Shown in pieces: positions 17,029 through 26,289 of a stretch of DNA of 64,000 nucleotides (the stretch's first letter is position 1; every line of letters begins with the position of its first letter). The notes beneath the pieces were generated by a model. The model was given only the letters and a program-made list of their open reading frames with translations, had not been told where the DNA came from and did not search any database. This DNA is from VRUE01 sp963824705 (GTDB lineage Bacteria > Actinomycetota > Thermoleophilia > Solirubrobacterales > 70-9). Made by a program: the position numbers and the translations under genes. The stretch covers positions 744,001 through 808,000 of the forward strand of contig CAWGQE010000003.1 of the NCBI GenBank assembly GCA_963824705.1, written 5' to 3'.

Positions 17029-17825
17029 TAACCCGTGACGCCTGCTGAGAAGCTGATTGACCAGATGCGCAAGCCTGGAGTGGGACGGAGAGTAATGGTG
17101 TGCTGCTCGTGCTTTGGGTGTTCGACGAGCGTGTAAAGAGCAGACCCTGCCGTCGCGATCGAGTCCATCTCCGTCCCGTCGAGCTCAATCGCTATTTCTC
17201 CCTTCCCTTCGACCGTTACATGGACTCCGCCTGCTTCGTAGGGAATTTTCAGTCGATCCTCCCAAGGCTCATCCGGGAAGAGCTCGGGAGTGGGGGGCAT
17301 GACCTTGGCGCCGGGCGAGTCGGTCGGCCGCAGGGGAGCCATCGGGGTCGGCAAGGTGCGCAGCGCGTCCTGCTCGCGCAGCTCGGCCTGGATCGCTTCC
17401 TCGCTCGCCCGGTATTCCCCCTCGCCGAAGTGGAACCAGGTGAGCGCGCCGCCAAGCTTCCAGAGGAAGAGGCTGGGCCAGCCCTCGCAGCCGTAGGCGT
17501 GCCAGAGGCGGCGATCGGCGTCGATCGCGACCGGGAAATCGACTCCTAGTCCTTCGAGCCCCGCGGCGACCGCGCTGCGTTCGGCCCCGAAGGGGAAGCG
17601 GGGCGCCTGCACGCCGATCGTCGTAAGGCCATGCGATTCGTAGCGCCGCGCCCACTCGCATACGTAGGGGAGCGTGCGCACGCTGTTTAGCTGGGAGAAG
17701 TCGAAGAAGTGGACGAGAACCGGCCCGCCGGCGGTCGCGACCGGCATCGAGCGCGGCGCCTCGCCGATCCACTCGATCCCCTCGGGGAGGTCGGGCGCTG
17801 CGATGTTCTCTCGTTCAGGGCGCAT
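17028..17825 (-). CDS. Thioredoxin-fold protein lacking the CxxC pair
   Basis: 265 aa. The first 150 residues follow the thioredoxin/DipZ-like pattern (PVLVHFFDFSQLNSVRTLPY, then GVQAPRFPFG, GVDFPVAIDADRRLWHAYG, and WPSLFLW), but the active-site CxxC is replaced by SQLN. The C-terminal 100 residues (GGVHVTVEGKGEIAIELDG onward) resemble the carbohydrate-binding-like domain found C-terminal in DipZ-type thioredoxins. Probably not a disulfide reductase; it may bind a partner or a ligand. No signal peptide is visible. It converges on ispH. Confidence 0.75.
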   Translation of the reverse strand: MRPERENIAAPDLPEGIEWIGEAPRSMPVATAGGPVLVHFFDFSQLNSVRTLPYVCEWARRYESHGLTTIGVQAPRFPFGAERSAVAAGLEGLGVDFPVAIDADRRLWHAYGCEGWPSLFLWKLGGALTWFHFGEGEYRASEEAIQAELREQDALRTLPTPMAPLRPTDSPGAKVMPPTPELFPDEPWEDRLKIPYEAGGVHVTVEGKGEIAIELDGTEMDSIATAGSALYTLVEHPKHEQHTITLRPTPGLRIWSISFSAGVTG

Positions 17826-17865
17826 TTAGAAAGCCGCAAGTTATCTGCGCTAGCTTCCCCGGGCG

Positions 17866-18108
17866 ATGACCGAGTTCGCGATTGCGGCTATCCCGCTCCT
17901 CTTGCTGCTCGTCGCCCTGCTGCTCGGGCGCTACCCGGGCTGCGAGGCAGCGCTGCGGCTCGCCGCGCGGATCGCCTCGCGGGCCCGGCGTGGAGCCACA
18001 GTGGCGAGCAACTCCCCCCGGCCGCAACCACCGGCCTCGCGTGCCGTCCACGGCGGTCTCCTGATCGCCTTCGGCTTCGCCCAGCGCCCGCCTCCTCTCG
18101 CTGCCTGA
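17866..18108 (+). CDS. Small membrane protein, 80 aa
   Basis: ATG 17866 opens a frame with one strong N-terminal membrane helix (AIAAIPLLLLLVALLLG), a basic middle and a hydrophobic GGLLIAFGFA stretch. It lies 40 bp after the divergent thioredoxin-like gene and ahead of the cupredoxin unit in the same direction. No family recognised; it could be a short accessory subunit of the membrane protein downstream. Confidence 0.5.
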   Translation: MTEFAIAAIPLLLLLVALLLGRYPGCEAALRLAARIASRARRGATVASNSPRPQPPASRAVHGGLLIAFGFAQRPPPLAA

Positions 18109-18197
18109 GCAGCCGGCAGCGATCGGCCCGTGCCCCCAAAGGGGCAATGGGCGAACCGCGTGGGCCGCGTGCCCACGCCATCGACGAAGGAGCGAGC

Positions 18198-18572
18198 ATG
18201 AACTCGAACACTGTTAGAGCAGCGGTCGGCGCCGTGGTCGTGATCGTGGCGGTCGTCCTGCTGATCGTCCTCAGGAGCGACAACAGCGACAGCAGTGCGA
18301 CGACGACCAAGGGCGTCACCACGATCCTCATCAAGAACGGCGAACCGGTCGGCGGGATCGCGCAGCTGACCTACAACAAGGGTGAAGAGGTCCGCTTCAA
18401 GGTCGACTCCGACGTCAGCGACGAGGTCCACATGCACGGCTACGACATCATGAAGGACGTCAAAGCCGGCGGATCGGTCAGCTTCGACTTCCCAGCCACG
18501 ATCGAAGGTGTCTTCGAGGCGGAGCTGGAGGGTCGCAAAGAGCAGATCCTCGAACTCACGGTGAACCCGTGA
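18198..18572 (+). CDS. Membrane-anchored cupredoxin-like protein
   Basis: 124 aa with an N-terminal signal-anchor (VGAVVVIVAVVLLIVL) and an extracytoplasmic beta domain of cupredoxin type (EVRFKVDSDVSDEVHMHGYD, then FDFPATIEGVFEAEL). The His of VHMHGYD fits one copper ligand position, but the Cys and Met ligands of blue copper proteins are not evident, so metal binding is uncertain. ATG 18198 follows a good GGAGCG site. Its stop overlaps the next gene as GTGA, implying joint work with the polytopic protein. Confidence 0.75.
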   Translation: MNSNTVRAAVGAVVVIVAVVLLIVLRSDNSDSSATTTKGVTTILIKNGEPVGGIAQLTYNKGEEVRFKVDSDVSDEVHMHGYDIMKDVKAGGSVSFDFPATIEGVFEAELEGRKEQILELTVNP

Positions 18573-19966
18573 GCTCCATCCTGCCGATCGCCCACGCGCT
18601 CGTCGCGCGTAAAGACCTGCCTGTTCCGGCGTGGCTGTTCGCCTGGGCGGCGTCGATCGTCCTGATCGTCTCCTTCTTCGCGCTGTCGGTCGGCTGGCAG
18701 ACGCCCCGCTTCGAGAAGGACCGCTGGCGTCCCATTGCGGCGGGGCTCTCACGGGCCCTGCTCTCCCTGCCGGCGCAGATCCTCTACGGGGCGATTGGCG
18801 TCTTCCTGCTCGGGGTGGCGATCTACGCCGGCCTGCGCGGGACCGAAGCCCCCGACCGCAACTTCGCCCTCACCTTCCTCTACGTCACCACCTGGCTCGG
18901 CTTTCCGCTGTTCAGCGTCTTCCTCGGCGACGTCTTCCGCCCCTTCAACCCCTGGCGGGCGGTCGGGCGGGCCGTGGAAGGTGGGTTCACGGCGCTGGCC
19001 GGTCAGCGCCCGGCTCATCTGAGATACCCGGAGAAGCTGGGGCGCTGGCCCGCCGCGATCGGCCTGCTCGCGGTCGTCTGGCTGGAGATCGTCTACGGCG
19101 CCAGCGGTGGCGTTGCGGTGGGGCTGGACCCTCACGCCGCGGCGGTCGCGGCCGTCCTCTACACCGGCTACACGCTGGGGATGATGGCTCTGTTCGGGGT
19201 CGAGCAGTGGTGCCGCACGGGGGAGGTCTTCTCGGTCTACTTCGGCATGTTCGGGACGCTCGGCTGCTTCGGGACGAAGGACGGGCGGCTCGGGACGCGC
19301 CGACCTTTCTCGGCCGCAACCAAGTGGGCGACCGTGCCCGGATCGGCTGCCGTGGTGATTGCCTCGATCGCGAGCACCAGCTTCGACGGCGCCCAGGAGG
19401 GGGCGTTCAAAAGCGCCCTCGAAAGCACCTTCAACCATCTGGTCGACGCCGGAGTCGGCCTGACCTCGGCCCTGCGACTCACCGACACGATCTTCATGCT
19501 GCTCTGCTTCTGCGGGGTCGCCCTCGTCTACCTGATCGGGGTGCGGGGAATGGCAGGCGTCCCTGGCGCCCCGTCGTTCAAGAAACTGCGCGACGGCTTT
19601 GCCCACACCCTGATCCCAATCGCCTTCGCCTACCTGGTCGCCCACTACTTCAGCCTCTTCGTCTTCCAGGAGCAGGCCCAGTTCACCTACCTGCTCTCCG
19701 ACCCGCTTGGGACCGGCACCACCGACCTCTTCGGCACGGCATCGTCGGGCATCGATTTCCGCTTGCTCGGCGCCAACGCGATCTGGTACGTCCAGGTCGG
19801 CGCCCTCGTGGTCGGGCACGTGATCGGGCTCACCCTCGCCCACGACCGCGCCACCGCCTACTGGGGCGACTACCGCCAGGCGGCGCGCTCGCAGTACTGG
19901 ATGCTGGCGGTGATGGTGGCCTTCACCTGCTTTGGCCTCTATCTGCTCTCGGTTGCCAATGCATAG
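18569..19966 (+). CDS. Polytopic membrane protein of unknown function
   Basis: 465 aa from GTG 18569 with roughly eleven or twelve hydrophobic segments spread over the full length and short polar loops. Proteins of this sort in actinobacteria, paired with a small cupredoxin-like protein, are sometimes labelled fenitrothion hydrolase in databases, but nothing in this sequence shows a hydrolase site. Histidines in LVAHYFSLFVFQEQ and in VVGHVIGLTLAHD lie in or near membrane segments and could bind metal. Transport or redox function with the cupredoxin is an inference from coupling only. Confidence 0.72.
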   Translation: MSSILPIAHALVARKDLPVPAWLFAWAASIVLIVSFFALSVGWQTPRFEKDRWRPIAAGLSRALLSLPAQILYGAIGVFLLGVAIYAGLRGTEAPDRNFALTFLYVTTWLGFPLFSVFLGDVFRPFNPWRAVGRAVEGGFTALAGQRPAHLRYPEKLGRWPAAIGLLAVVWLEIVYGASGGVAVGLDPHAAAVAAVLYTGYTLGMMALFGVEQWCRTGEVFSVYFGMFGTLGCFGTKDGRLGTRRPFSAATKWATVPGSAAVVIASIASTSFDGAQEGAFKSALESTFNHLVDAGVGLTSALRLTDTIFMLLCFCGVALVYLIGVRGMAGVPGAPSFKKLRDGFAHTLIPIAFAYLVAHYFSLFVFQEQAQFTYLLSDPLGTGTTDLFGTASSGIDFRLLGANAIWYVQVGALVVGHVIGLTLAHDRATAYWGDYRQAARSQYWMLAVMVAFTCFGLYLLSVANA

Positions 19967-20131
19967 AACAGGTTCTAAGCCGCGTTTTACGGGTAAATGT
20001 GGGTGTACCGGCCCCGGTTGATCGGTTTTCTACCGATGGCGCCAAACAGCCAGGGTGGTTGACTGGAATCGAGGTTGCGAAGCGCAGATTTACCGTCTCC
20101 CTCCCATAGACAAGAAGCAAGCAGTAAGCAT

Positions 20132-20168
20132 CGAGGCCGCCGCACATATCAGCCACCTGGCGGCCTCG
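20132..20168. terminator. Stem-loop between the membrane-protein gene and sufD
   Basis: Perfect 10-bp arms CGAGGCCGCC (20132-20141) and GGCGGCCTCG (20159-20168). It lies between convergent genes and probably stops transcription from both sides; read leftward it is followed by a moderately T-rich stretch. The rest of the 19967-20200 gap holds no convincing gene. Confidence 0.5.
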
Positions 20169-20200
20169 GTGTGCGTCTGTCCCGGGTGAAAGCAGTCGCG

Positions 20201-21361
20201 CTAGAGGATCTCGGCGAGGCGGCGCTCCAGCGCCGTGGAGACCTCTTCCCGCACGGGTCCCTCCGCCAGGCGTTCGACCAGCGACTCGAGGAAGCCCTCG
20301 ATGATCACCTGCTTGGCCGTCGCCGGGTCGAGCCCACGCGAGGTCAGGTAGAAGAGTTGGTCGCGGTCGATCTGGGCGATCGCGGCGGCGTGGGTGCAGC
20401 GGACGTCGTCGGCTTCGATCTCCAGGCCGGGGATCGCGTCGGCGTGGGCCTCGGGGGAGAGCAGCAGGTTGCGGCTCTCCTGGAAGGCATCGGTCCCCTG
20501 CGCGCCCGGGTCGACCCGGATCATGCCGCGCCAGACGGCGGTCGAGCCGGCCGCCAGTACGCCGCGGAAGGCGAGGTCGGAGAAGGTGTTCGGCGCCGAG
20601 TGCTCCTGAGTCGTGTCGTAGTCGAGGTGCTGCCCGGGGCCGCTGGCGTAGCCGCCGGTGACACGCGCCTCGGAGCCGGGGCCGGCGAGGTTGGTCTCCA
20701 TCCGCACCTTGCCGCGCGCCGAGCCGAAGCCGAGCGCGGTCCAGTCGAGGCGGGCGTCGCGCTCCACCTGGGCGCGCTGGCTGGAGAAGATCCAGGCGCG
20801 CTCGGAGATGTCCTGGGTCGAGACGTAGCGCAGCGTCGCCGCCTGGCCGACGTGCAGCTCGACCACCGAGTTGAGCAGCGCGTCGGTCTCGTCGTCGGCC
20901 GATCCGCTGTGCTCCCAGACCTCGGCCTCGGCGCCCTCCTCGAGCACGATCAGGGTGCGCCAGCTCACCGCCACGCCGTTCTCGTCGAGCGGCAGCTCGA
21001 CCTTGATCGGCTCGGCGATCTTGACTCCGGCGGGCACGTGGATCAGGACGCCGTCGCGCCAGTTCGCCTCGTTGCGGGCGACGAACGGGTCCTCGACCGG
21101 GACCAGGGAACCGAGGCGGCTCCGCAGAAGCTCCGCGTGGCTATCCAGTGCCGTCGCGAGCGGCACCACGACAGCTCCCTCGCCACCCTCGATCGTCCCC
21201 GCCGGCGACACCTCGGCGTAGGCGTCGAGGTCGAGCGTGGAGAGGTCGGTGAATTCCCAGCCCTTCGCCTTGTGATCGGGGAGGGGGAGGCTCTGCGCGA
21301 GAGAGGCGCCGCGCCAGCGCCTCTCGTCCAACCACGCGGGCTCGGTCGCTACCTCAGCCAA
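20201..21361 (-). CDS. sufD: SufD, Fe-S cluster scaffold subunit
   Basis: 386 aa. The conserved right-handed beta-helix core of SufB/SufD is present, with the C-terminal signature CTHAAAIAQIDRDQLFYLTS and RGLDPATAKQVIIEGFLE. The start is a TTG at 21361 overlapping the sufB stop by 8 bp (TTGGCTGA). SufD partners SufB and SufC in the scaffold on which clusters are built and is needed for iron entry. A stem-loop follows downstream. Confidence 0.95.
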   Translation of the reverse strand: MAEVATEPAWLDERRWRGASLAQSLPLPDHKAKGWEFTDLSTLDLDAYAEVSPAGTIEGGEGAVVVPLATALDSHAELLRSRLGSLVPVEDPFVARNEANWRDGVLIHVPAGVKIAEPIKVELPLDENGVAVSWRTLIVLEEGAEAEVWEHSGSADDETDALLNSVVELHVGQAATLRYVSTQDISERAWIFSSQRAQVERDARLDWTALGFGSARGKVRMETNLAGPGSEARVTGGYASGPGQHLDYDTTQEHSAPNTFSDLAFRGVLAAGSTAVWRGMIRVDPGAQGTDAFQESRNLLLSPEAHADAIPGLEIEADDVRCTHAAAIAQIDRDQLFYLTSRGLDPATAKQVIIEGFLESLVERLAEGPVREEVSTALERRLAEIL

Positions 21362-22787
21362 TGCTTCCCTCCATCTGCAGCTCTATGAGTCGATTCAGCT
21401 CGACCGCGTACTCCATCGGCAGCTCTTTGGTGACCGGCTCGATGAAGCCGTTGACGATCATCTTCGAGGCCTCTTCCTCGTCGAGCCCGTGGCTCTGCAG
21501 GTAGAAGATCTGCTCGTCGCCGATTTTCGAGACGGTCGCCTCGTGGCCGACGTCGGCGTCGTTCTCGTCGATCCGGATCGTCGGGTAGGTGTCCGAGCGC
21601 GAGTCCTCGTCGAGCAGCAGCGCGTCGCAGACGACCTTGGAGCGCGATTCGGTCGCGCCGTCGGCGACTTCGAGCAGACCGCGGTAGGTCGCCCGCCCGC
21701 CGTCCTTGGAGATCGACTTGGAGAAGATCGAGGACGAGGTTCGCGGCGCCGCGTGGATGATCTTGCCGCCGGCATCCTGGTGCTGGCCGTCGCCGGCGAA
21801 GGCGATCGAGAGGATCTCGCCGTGCGCTTCGGGGCCGAGCAGGTAGATCGACGGGTACTTCATCGTCAGTTTCGAGCCGAGGTTGCAGTCGACCCACTCC
21901 ATCGTCGCCTTCTCGTGGGCGACGGCGCGCTTGGTGACCAGGTTGAAGACGTTCTGCGACCAGTTCTGCACGGTCGTGTAACGGACCCGCGAGCTCGGCT
22001 TGGCGACGATCTCCACCACCGCGGAGTGCAGCGAGTCGGTCGAGTAGACCGGCGCCGTGCAGCCCTCGATGTAGTGGACGTCGGAGCCCTCCTCGGCGAT
22101 GATCAGCGTCCGCTCGAACTGGCCCATGTTCTCGGTGTTGATCCGGAAGTAGGCCTGCAGCGGCATCTCGACCTTGACCCCGGCCGGCACGTAGACGAAG
22201 GAGCCGCCCGACCAGACGGCCGAGTTGAGCGCCGCCAGTTTGTTGTCGTTGGCCGGGATGATCGTCGCCCAGTACTCGCGGACCAGGTCCTCGTGCTCGC
22301 GCAGCGCCGTGTCCATGTCGGTGAAGATCACGCCCTGGGCCTCGAGCTTCTCGTTGACCTGGTGGTAGACGACCTCGGACTCGTACTGGGCGCCGACCCC
22401 GGAGAGGAATTTGCGCTCGGCCTCGGGGATGCCGAGCCGGTCGAAGGTGTTTTTGATGTCGTCCGGGACCTCGCTCCAGTCGCGGCTGTTCTTCTCGGAG
22501 GCGCGGACGAAGTAGTGGATGTCGTCCCAGTCGATCTGGGCGAGATTGCCGCCCCAGGCCGGAGTCGGGCGCGAGTAGAAGTGTTCGAGCGACTTCAGCC
22601 GGAAGTCGCGCATCCACTGTGGCTCGTCCTTGTAATCGGAGATCGATTCGACGACCTCGCGGGAGAGGCCCTTCGGGGCTTTATAGGCGTAGCCGCTCTC
22701 GGGATCGTGAAAGCCGAACTTCTCCTTGTAGTCGGCGTTGATGCCGGCGAGCTCTCTTTTCTCCGCAACTGCCTCGGGCGTTGCCAT
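21354..22787 (-). CDS. sufB: SufB, Fe-S cluster scaffold subunit
   Basis: 477 aa from ATG 22787 (longer upstream in-frame extensions do not look like SufB). Signatures include SGGSFVYVPAGVKVEMPLQA, YIEGCTAPVY with the conserved Cys, GHEATVSKIGDEQIFYLQS and the C-terminal LNRLIELQMEGSIG. SufB receives sulfur from SufS/SufU and assembles the cluster with SufC and SufD. It sits 2 bp after the Rieske gene and overlaps sufD, forming one three-gene operon. Confidence 0.97.
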   Translation of the reverse strand: MATPEAVAEKRELAGINADYKEKFGFHDPESGYAYKAPKGLSREVVESISDYKDEPQWMRDFRLKSLEHFYSRPTPAWGGNLAQIDWDDIHYFVRASEKNSRDWSEVPDDIKNTFDRLGIPEAERKFLSGVGAQYESEVVYHQVNEKLEAQGVIFTDMDTALREHEDLVREYWATIIPANDNKLAALNSAVWSGGSFVYVPAGVKVEMPLQAYFRINTENMGQFERTLIIAEEGSDVHYIEGCTAPVYSTDSLHSAVVEIVAKPSSRVRYTTVQNWSQNVFNLVTKRAVAHEKATMEWVDCNLGSKLTMKYPSIYLLGPEAHGEILSIAFAGDGQHQDAGGKIIHAAPRTSSSIFSKSISKDGGRATYRGLLEVADGATESRSKVVCDALLLDEDSRSDTYPTIRIDENDADVGHEATVSKIGDEQIFYLQSHGLDEEEASKMIVNGFIEPVTKELPMEYAVELNRLIELQMEGSIG

Positions 22788-22789
22788 GG

Positions 22790-23119
22790 CTAATCGACCT
22801 CCAGGACGATGGTGTCGTCGACGACGGCTGTCGCGAACGTCCGCACCGGAGCATAGGCGGGGAGCGTCTTCGGCCTGCCGGTGGTCAGGTCGAAGAGCGA
22901 GCCGTGGCGGGGGCACTCGACGGTACAGGCCTCGGGGCTGAACTCGCCCTCGGCGAGTGGGCCGTCGTCATGGGAGCAGCGATCCTCGATCGCGTACAGC
23001 GTCCCGTCGCAGTTGAAGACCCCGATCTTGATCCCCTCGTGCTCGACCAGGCGCATCGTGCCGGGCCCCAGCTCGGAGAGTGGGCAGACCTCGATCTTGG
23101 TGGTTGTGCCGTCCGTCAC
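22790..23119 (-). CDS. Rieske [2Fe-2S] ferredoxin of the suf operon
   Basis: 109 aa with both Rieske motifs intact: CSHDDG and CPRHGSLFD, giving the two Cys and two His ligands. No membrane helix, so it is a soluble ferredoxin of the type found beside dioxygenases and, in actinobacteria, inside suf operons. The start is GTG 23119. As first gene of the Rieske-sufB-sufD unit it may donate electrons to cluster assembly or be an early client. Confidence 0.92.
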   Translation of the reverse strand: MTDGTTTKIEVCPLSELGPGTMRLVEHEGIKIGVFNCDGTLYAIEDRCSHDDGPLAEGEFSPEACTVECPRHGSLFDLTTGRPKTLPAYAPVRTFATAVVDDTIVLEVD

Positions 23120-23251
23120 GTTATTCCTAGTGTATCGGTCGGGATTTTAGCGAGCGGGTCGGATCGGCTGCCGCCCCGTAACAAGCGTTTGACCACCCCC
23201 GCGCGGGGGATGAGAGGATCGGGAACGACCTTCGACGATTGGAGAAGTGAG

Positions 23252-24046
23252 ATGAGCGAGAGAGCCAGTTACGAGCCCGGGACCCCTTCGTGGGTAGACC
23301 TTGGAACCCCCGACATTGAGGCCGCCGTCGCCTTCTACGGCGGCCTCTTTGGCTGGGACGTGCCGGAGGCAGAGAACGCCGAGCAGACCGGTGGCTACCG
23401 CCAGGCGATGCTGCGCGGCAAGCCGGTCGCGGGGATGATGCCGCTGATGCAGGAGGGCCAGCCGCCCGCTTGGAGCTCCTACATCTCGGTCGAGGACGCC
23501 GACGCGACGGTCGCCAAGGTGAAGGAGGCGGGCGGCAACGTGATCGCCGAGCCGATGGACGTGATGGACCTCGGCCGCATGGCGATCTTCGCCGACCCCA
23601 CGGGGGCGGTGCTGGGGATCTGGCAGCCCGGCACCTTCGTCGGTGCCGAAATCGTCAAAGAGTCCAACGCGGTCGTCTGGAACGAGCTCAACACGCGCGA
23701 TCCCGAGGCCGCCAAGTCGTTCTACGGCGCCGTCTTCGGCTGGGGCTTCGAGGAGCGCGAGTTCGAAACCGGTACCTACGCCAGCATCAAAGTGGGGGAG
23801 GACTCGATCGGCGGCATGATCGACATCACCGGCCGTGCGCCCGACGAGGTGCCACCCCACTGGCTCGTCTACTTCGCCGTCGAGGACGTCGACGCCACGG
23901 TTGCCAAGGCGCAGGAGACGGGCGGCGGGCTCGCCCTGGAGCCGTTCGACATCGCCGAAGTCGGCAGGATCGCGATCGTCAAAGACCCCTTTGGGGCCGT
24001 TTTCGCCGTGATGACGCCTGACCCGCAGATGCAGGCGGGCGGCTAG
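23252..24046 (+). CDS. Two-domain VOC (glyoxalase-like) protein, Cfp30B type
   Basis: 264 aa holding two tandem vicinal-oxygen-chelate domains: residues about 8-130 (PSWVDLGTPDIEAAVAFYGG) and about 140-258 (VVWNELNTRDPEAAKSFYGA), each ending in a FADPTGAVLGIW- or KDPFGAVFAVM-type strand. The layout matches mycobacterial Cfp30B (Rv0577). Metal-ligand positions are only partly kept, so catalysis is uncertain. ATG 23252 follows AGAAGTGAG. It begins a rightward pair with the transporter downstream, inserted between the two suf blocks. Confidence 0.85.
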   Translation: MSERASYEPGTPSWVDLGTPDIEAAVAFYGGLFGWDVPEAENAEQTGGYRQAMLRGKPVAGMMPLMQEGQPPAWSSYISVEDADATVAKVKEAGGNVIAEPMDVMDLGRMAIFADPTGAVLGIWQPGTFVGAEIVKESNAVVWNELNTRDPEAAKSFYGAVFGWGFEEREFETGTYASIKVGEDSIGGMIDITGRAPDEVPPHWLVYFAVEDVDATVAKAQETGGGLALEPFDIAEVGRIAIVKDPFGAVFAVMTPDPQMQAGG

Positions 24047-24081
24047 CCGAAGCCGGCGAGGAGCCGATTAGGCTCCGCGCC

Positions 24082-26289
24082 GTGAGCCGCACGATCAAGG
24101 TCGTTACCGCGGCGGTCACCGGTCCGCGCGGGCGTTGGCTGGCGGTCGCGACCTGGATCCTGCTCGGGATCGGCGGGTTCTTCGGCCACGCTCACCTCGG
24201 CGACGTGACCGCCGCCGGGCAGAGCAGCTATCTGCCCTCGAACGCCGAATCGACCCGGGTCGTCGACGTTCTCCAGCGCAGCTACAAGGGCGGCAACGAC
24301 GTCCCGGTCCTGATCGTCTTCGACCGCGAAGGCGGTCTCACCCAGGCGGACCTCGACGCGATCGGCGGGCTCGGCGATGGCCTCGAACGCCTCGGTCTCA
24401 CCGGCGCGACGCCTGTCTTCGCCCCTTACTCGGGTGACACCGACAGCCCCCTCGGGAGGGTGGCGAAGGTCGCTCACGGAGTCGGCCCGATCTCCCGCGA
24501 CGGCGAAGCGGCGCTCGTCGCGCTGGCGATTGACGCCGACGATCGCGGCGCCGTCGTCGCCGGCGTCGCAAAGATCCGCCACTACCTCGATACGCACCGC
24601 CCCGCCGGCCTGCACTCCTACGTCACCGGGCCGGGCGGCATCGCCGCCGACCTGGAGCACGTCGCCGAAGACGCCGGCAAGACGCTGCTGTTCGCAACCC
24701 TCGGCCTCGTCCTCCTCTTGCTCCTGCTCGTCTACCGCGCGCCGATCCTCGCGCCGCTCCCCCTGCTCGCCGTCGGCAGCGCCTACCTCGTCGCGAGCGG
24801 GATCGTCTACCTGCTGATCAAGGCGGGCTTGATCACGGTCAACGTCGAGGGCACGCTATTGCTGCTCGTGCTGATCTTTGGCGCCGGTACGGACTACTCC
24901 CTGCTGCTGGTCCACCGCTACCGGGAGGAGCTGGGCAAGGGAAAGGCGCCTGCTGTCGCGCTGCCGCTTGCCGTCGCCGAGAGCGCTCAGGCGATCGCCG
25001 CCTCGGCGGGAACGGTGATCGCGGCAATGCTCGTCCTGTTGGTCGCCGAACTGGAATCGACCCACTGGTTGGGACCGGTGCTCGCGATCGGCGTCGCCAC
25101 GATGCTCGTCGCCTCGTTCACCCTGCTGCCCGCGCTGCTCGCCCTGCTTGGCGAGCGGGCCTTCTGGCTGGCGCCTTCCGCTCGCGGCGGTCGAACTTCG
25201 GATCGCTATCCGGATCGAACCTCGACCGCGGTCGGCGATGGCCGCTGGCGAGCGGTGGCGGATCTGGTCCGCCGCCGTCCCGGGAGGATCGTCGCGACGG
25301 TGCTCGCCGCGCTGGCGCTGCTCTCGCTCGGCAACCTGGTCGACCACGGGACGATCGGGTTCGGGCAGGGCGAGATCGGCCCGACCGAATCCAGCCGCGG
25401 GACCGAAGTTCTCGACGAACACTTTCCGCCGGGCCTTGGCTCGCCGCTGACCGCGGTGGTCGACGCCGGAGAAGTCGGGCCGGCGCTGAGGGGACTGAGG
25501 CGGCTCGACGCCGTCAAGCTGACGCTCCCCGTGCCGCCCTCGCCGGGCTCCGAGGAGGCGGTCCTGACGATCGTCCTGCGTGGGGATCCCTATTCGGGCG
25601 CCGCGGCCGATGCCGTCAAGGGCATCCGCGAAAAGCTGAAGGAGGTCGCGCCGAGTGCCCTCGTCGGCGGCATCCCCGCCGAGAACTACGACGTCGAGCA
25701 GACCAATGCTCGCGACACCAAGCTGATCGTTCCCCTGGTCCTCCTGGTCGTCGGGCTAGTCCTCATGCTCGTGCTGCGCGCCCTCGTCGCGCCGGCCTTC
25801 CTGATCGCGACCGTCGTCGCCTCGTTCGCGGCGACCCTCGGCCTGCTCACCTTCGTCTTCACCGAGCTGCTCGGAACCAGTGGCATCGCCTTCAACCTGG
25901 TCCTGATGTCGTTCATCTTCCTCGTCGCGCTGGGGGTCGACTACAACATCTTCTTGATGACCCGGGCGCGCGAGGAGGCGGCGCGGCGCGGCACGCGAGA
26001 GGGGATCCTCACTGCTCTGGAGAACACCGGCGGCGTCGTCACCGGGGCCGGGGTGATCCTCGCCGGGACCTTCGCGACGCTGACCCTGTTGCCGCTCGAG
26101 CAGCTCGTGCAGATCGGCGCGACGGTCGCGATCGGCGTCTTGCTCGACACCTTCGTCGTCAGGGCACTGCTGATCCCCTCGATCGCCTACCTGCTCGGTG
26201 AGCACACCTGGTGGCCCAGCCGCCGATTGAAGGATTGTCCCCCCTATCGTGGGGAAAAAGCTGCAACTGGCGGACGGATCACGGGCTGA
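24082..26289 (+). CDS. MMPL-family (RND-type) membrane transporter
   Basis: 735 aa from GTG 24082. Twelve membrane segments in the MMPL pattern: one, a periplasmic domain, a block of five with LLLVLIFGAGTDYSLLLVHRY (Asp-Tyr proton-relay signature), then the repeat with VALGVDYNIFLMTRAREEA. MMPL proteins export lipids or drugs using proton motive force. Substrate unknown here; the WS/DGAT gene is far away. The end overlaps the convergent sufU gene by 11 bp. Confidence 0.92.
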   Translation: MSRTIKVVTAAVTGPRGRWLAVATWILLGIGGFFGHAHLGDVTAAGQSSYLPSNAESTRVVDVLQRSYKGGNDVPVLIVFDREGGLTQADLDAIGGLGDGLERLGLTGATPVFAPYSGDTDSPLGRVAKVAHGVGPISRDGEAALVALAIDADDRGAVVAGVAKIRHYLDTHRPAGLHSYVTGPGGIAADLEHVAEDAGKTLLFATLGLVLLLLLLVYRAPILAPLPLLAVGSAYLVASGIVYLLIKAGLITVNVEGTLLLLVLIFGAGTDYSLLLVHRYREELGKGKAPAVALPLAVAESAQAIAASAGTVIAAMLVLLVAELESTHWLGPVLAIGVATMLVASFTLLPALLALLGERAFWLAPSARGGRTSDRYPDRTSTAVGDGRWRAVADLVRRRPGRIVATVLAALALLSLGNLVDHGTIGFGQGEIGPTESSRGTEVLDEHFPPGLGSPLTAVVDAGEVGPALRGLRRLDAVKLTLPVPPSPGSEEAVLTIVLRGDPYSGAAADAVKGIREKLKEVAPSALVGGIPAENYDVEQTNARDTKLIVPLVLLVVGLVLMLVLRALVAPAFLIATVVASFAATLGLLTFVFTELLGTSGIAFNLVLMSFIFLVALGVDYNIFLMTRAREEAARRGTREGILTALENTGGVVTGAGVILAGTFATLTLLPLEQLVQIGATVAIGVLLDTFVVRALLIPSIAYLLGEHTWWPSRRLKDCPPYRGEKAATGGRITG

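Noticed and set aside
20075..22793. Long plus-strand frames across sufD and sufB
   Set aside because: Antisense shadows of well-recognised SUF genes.
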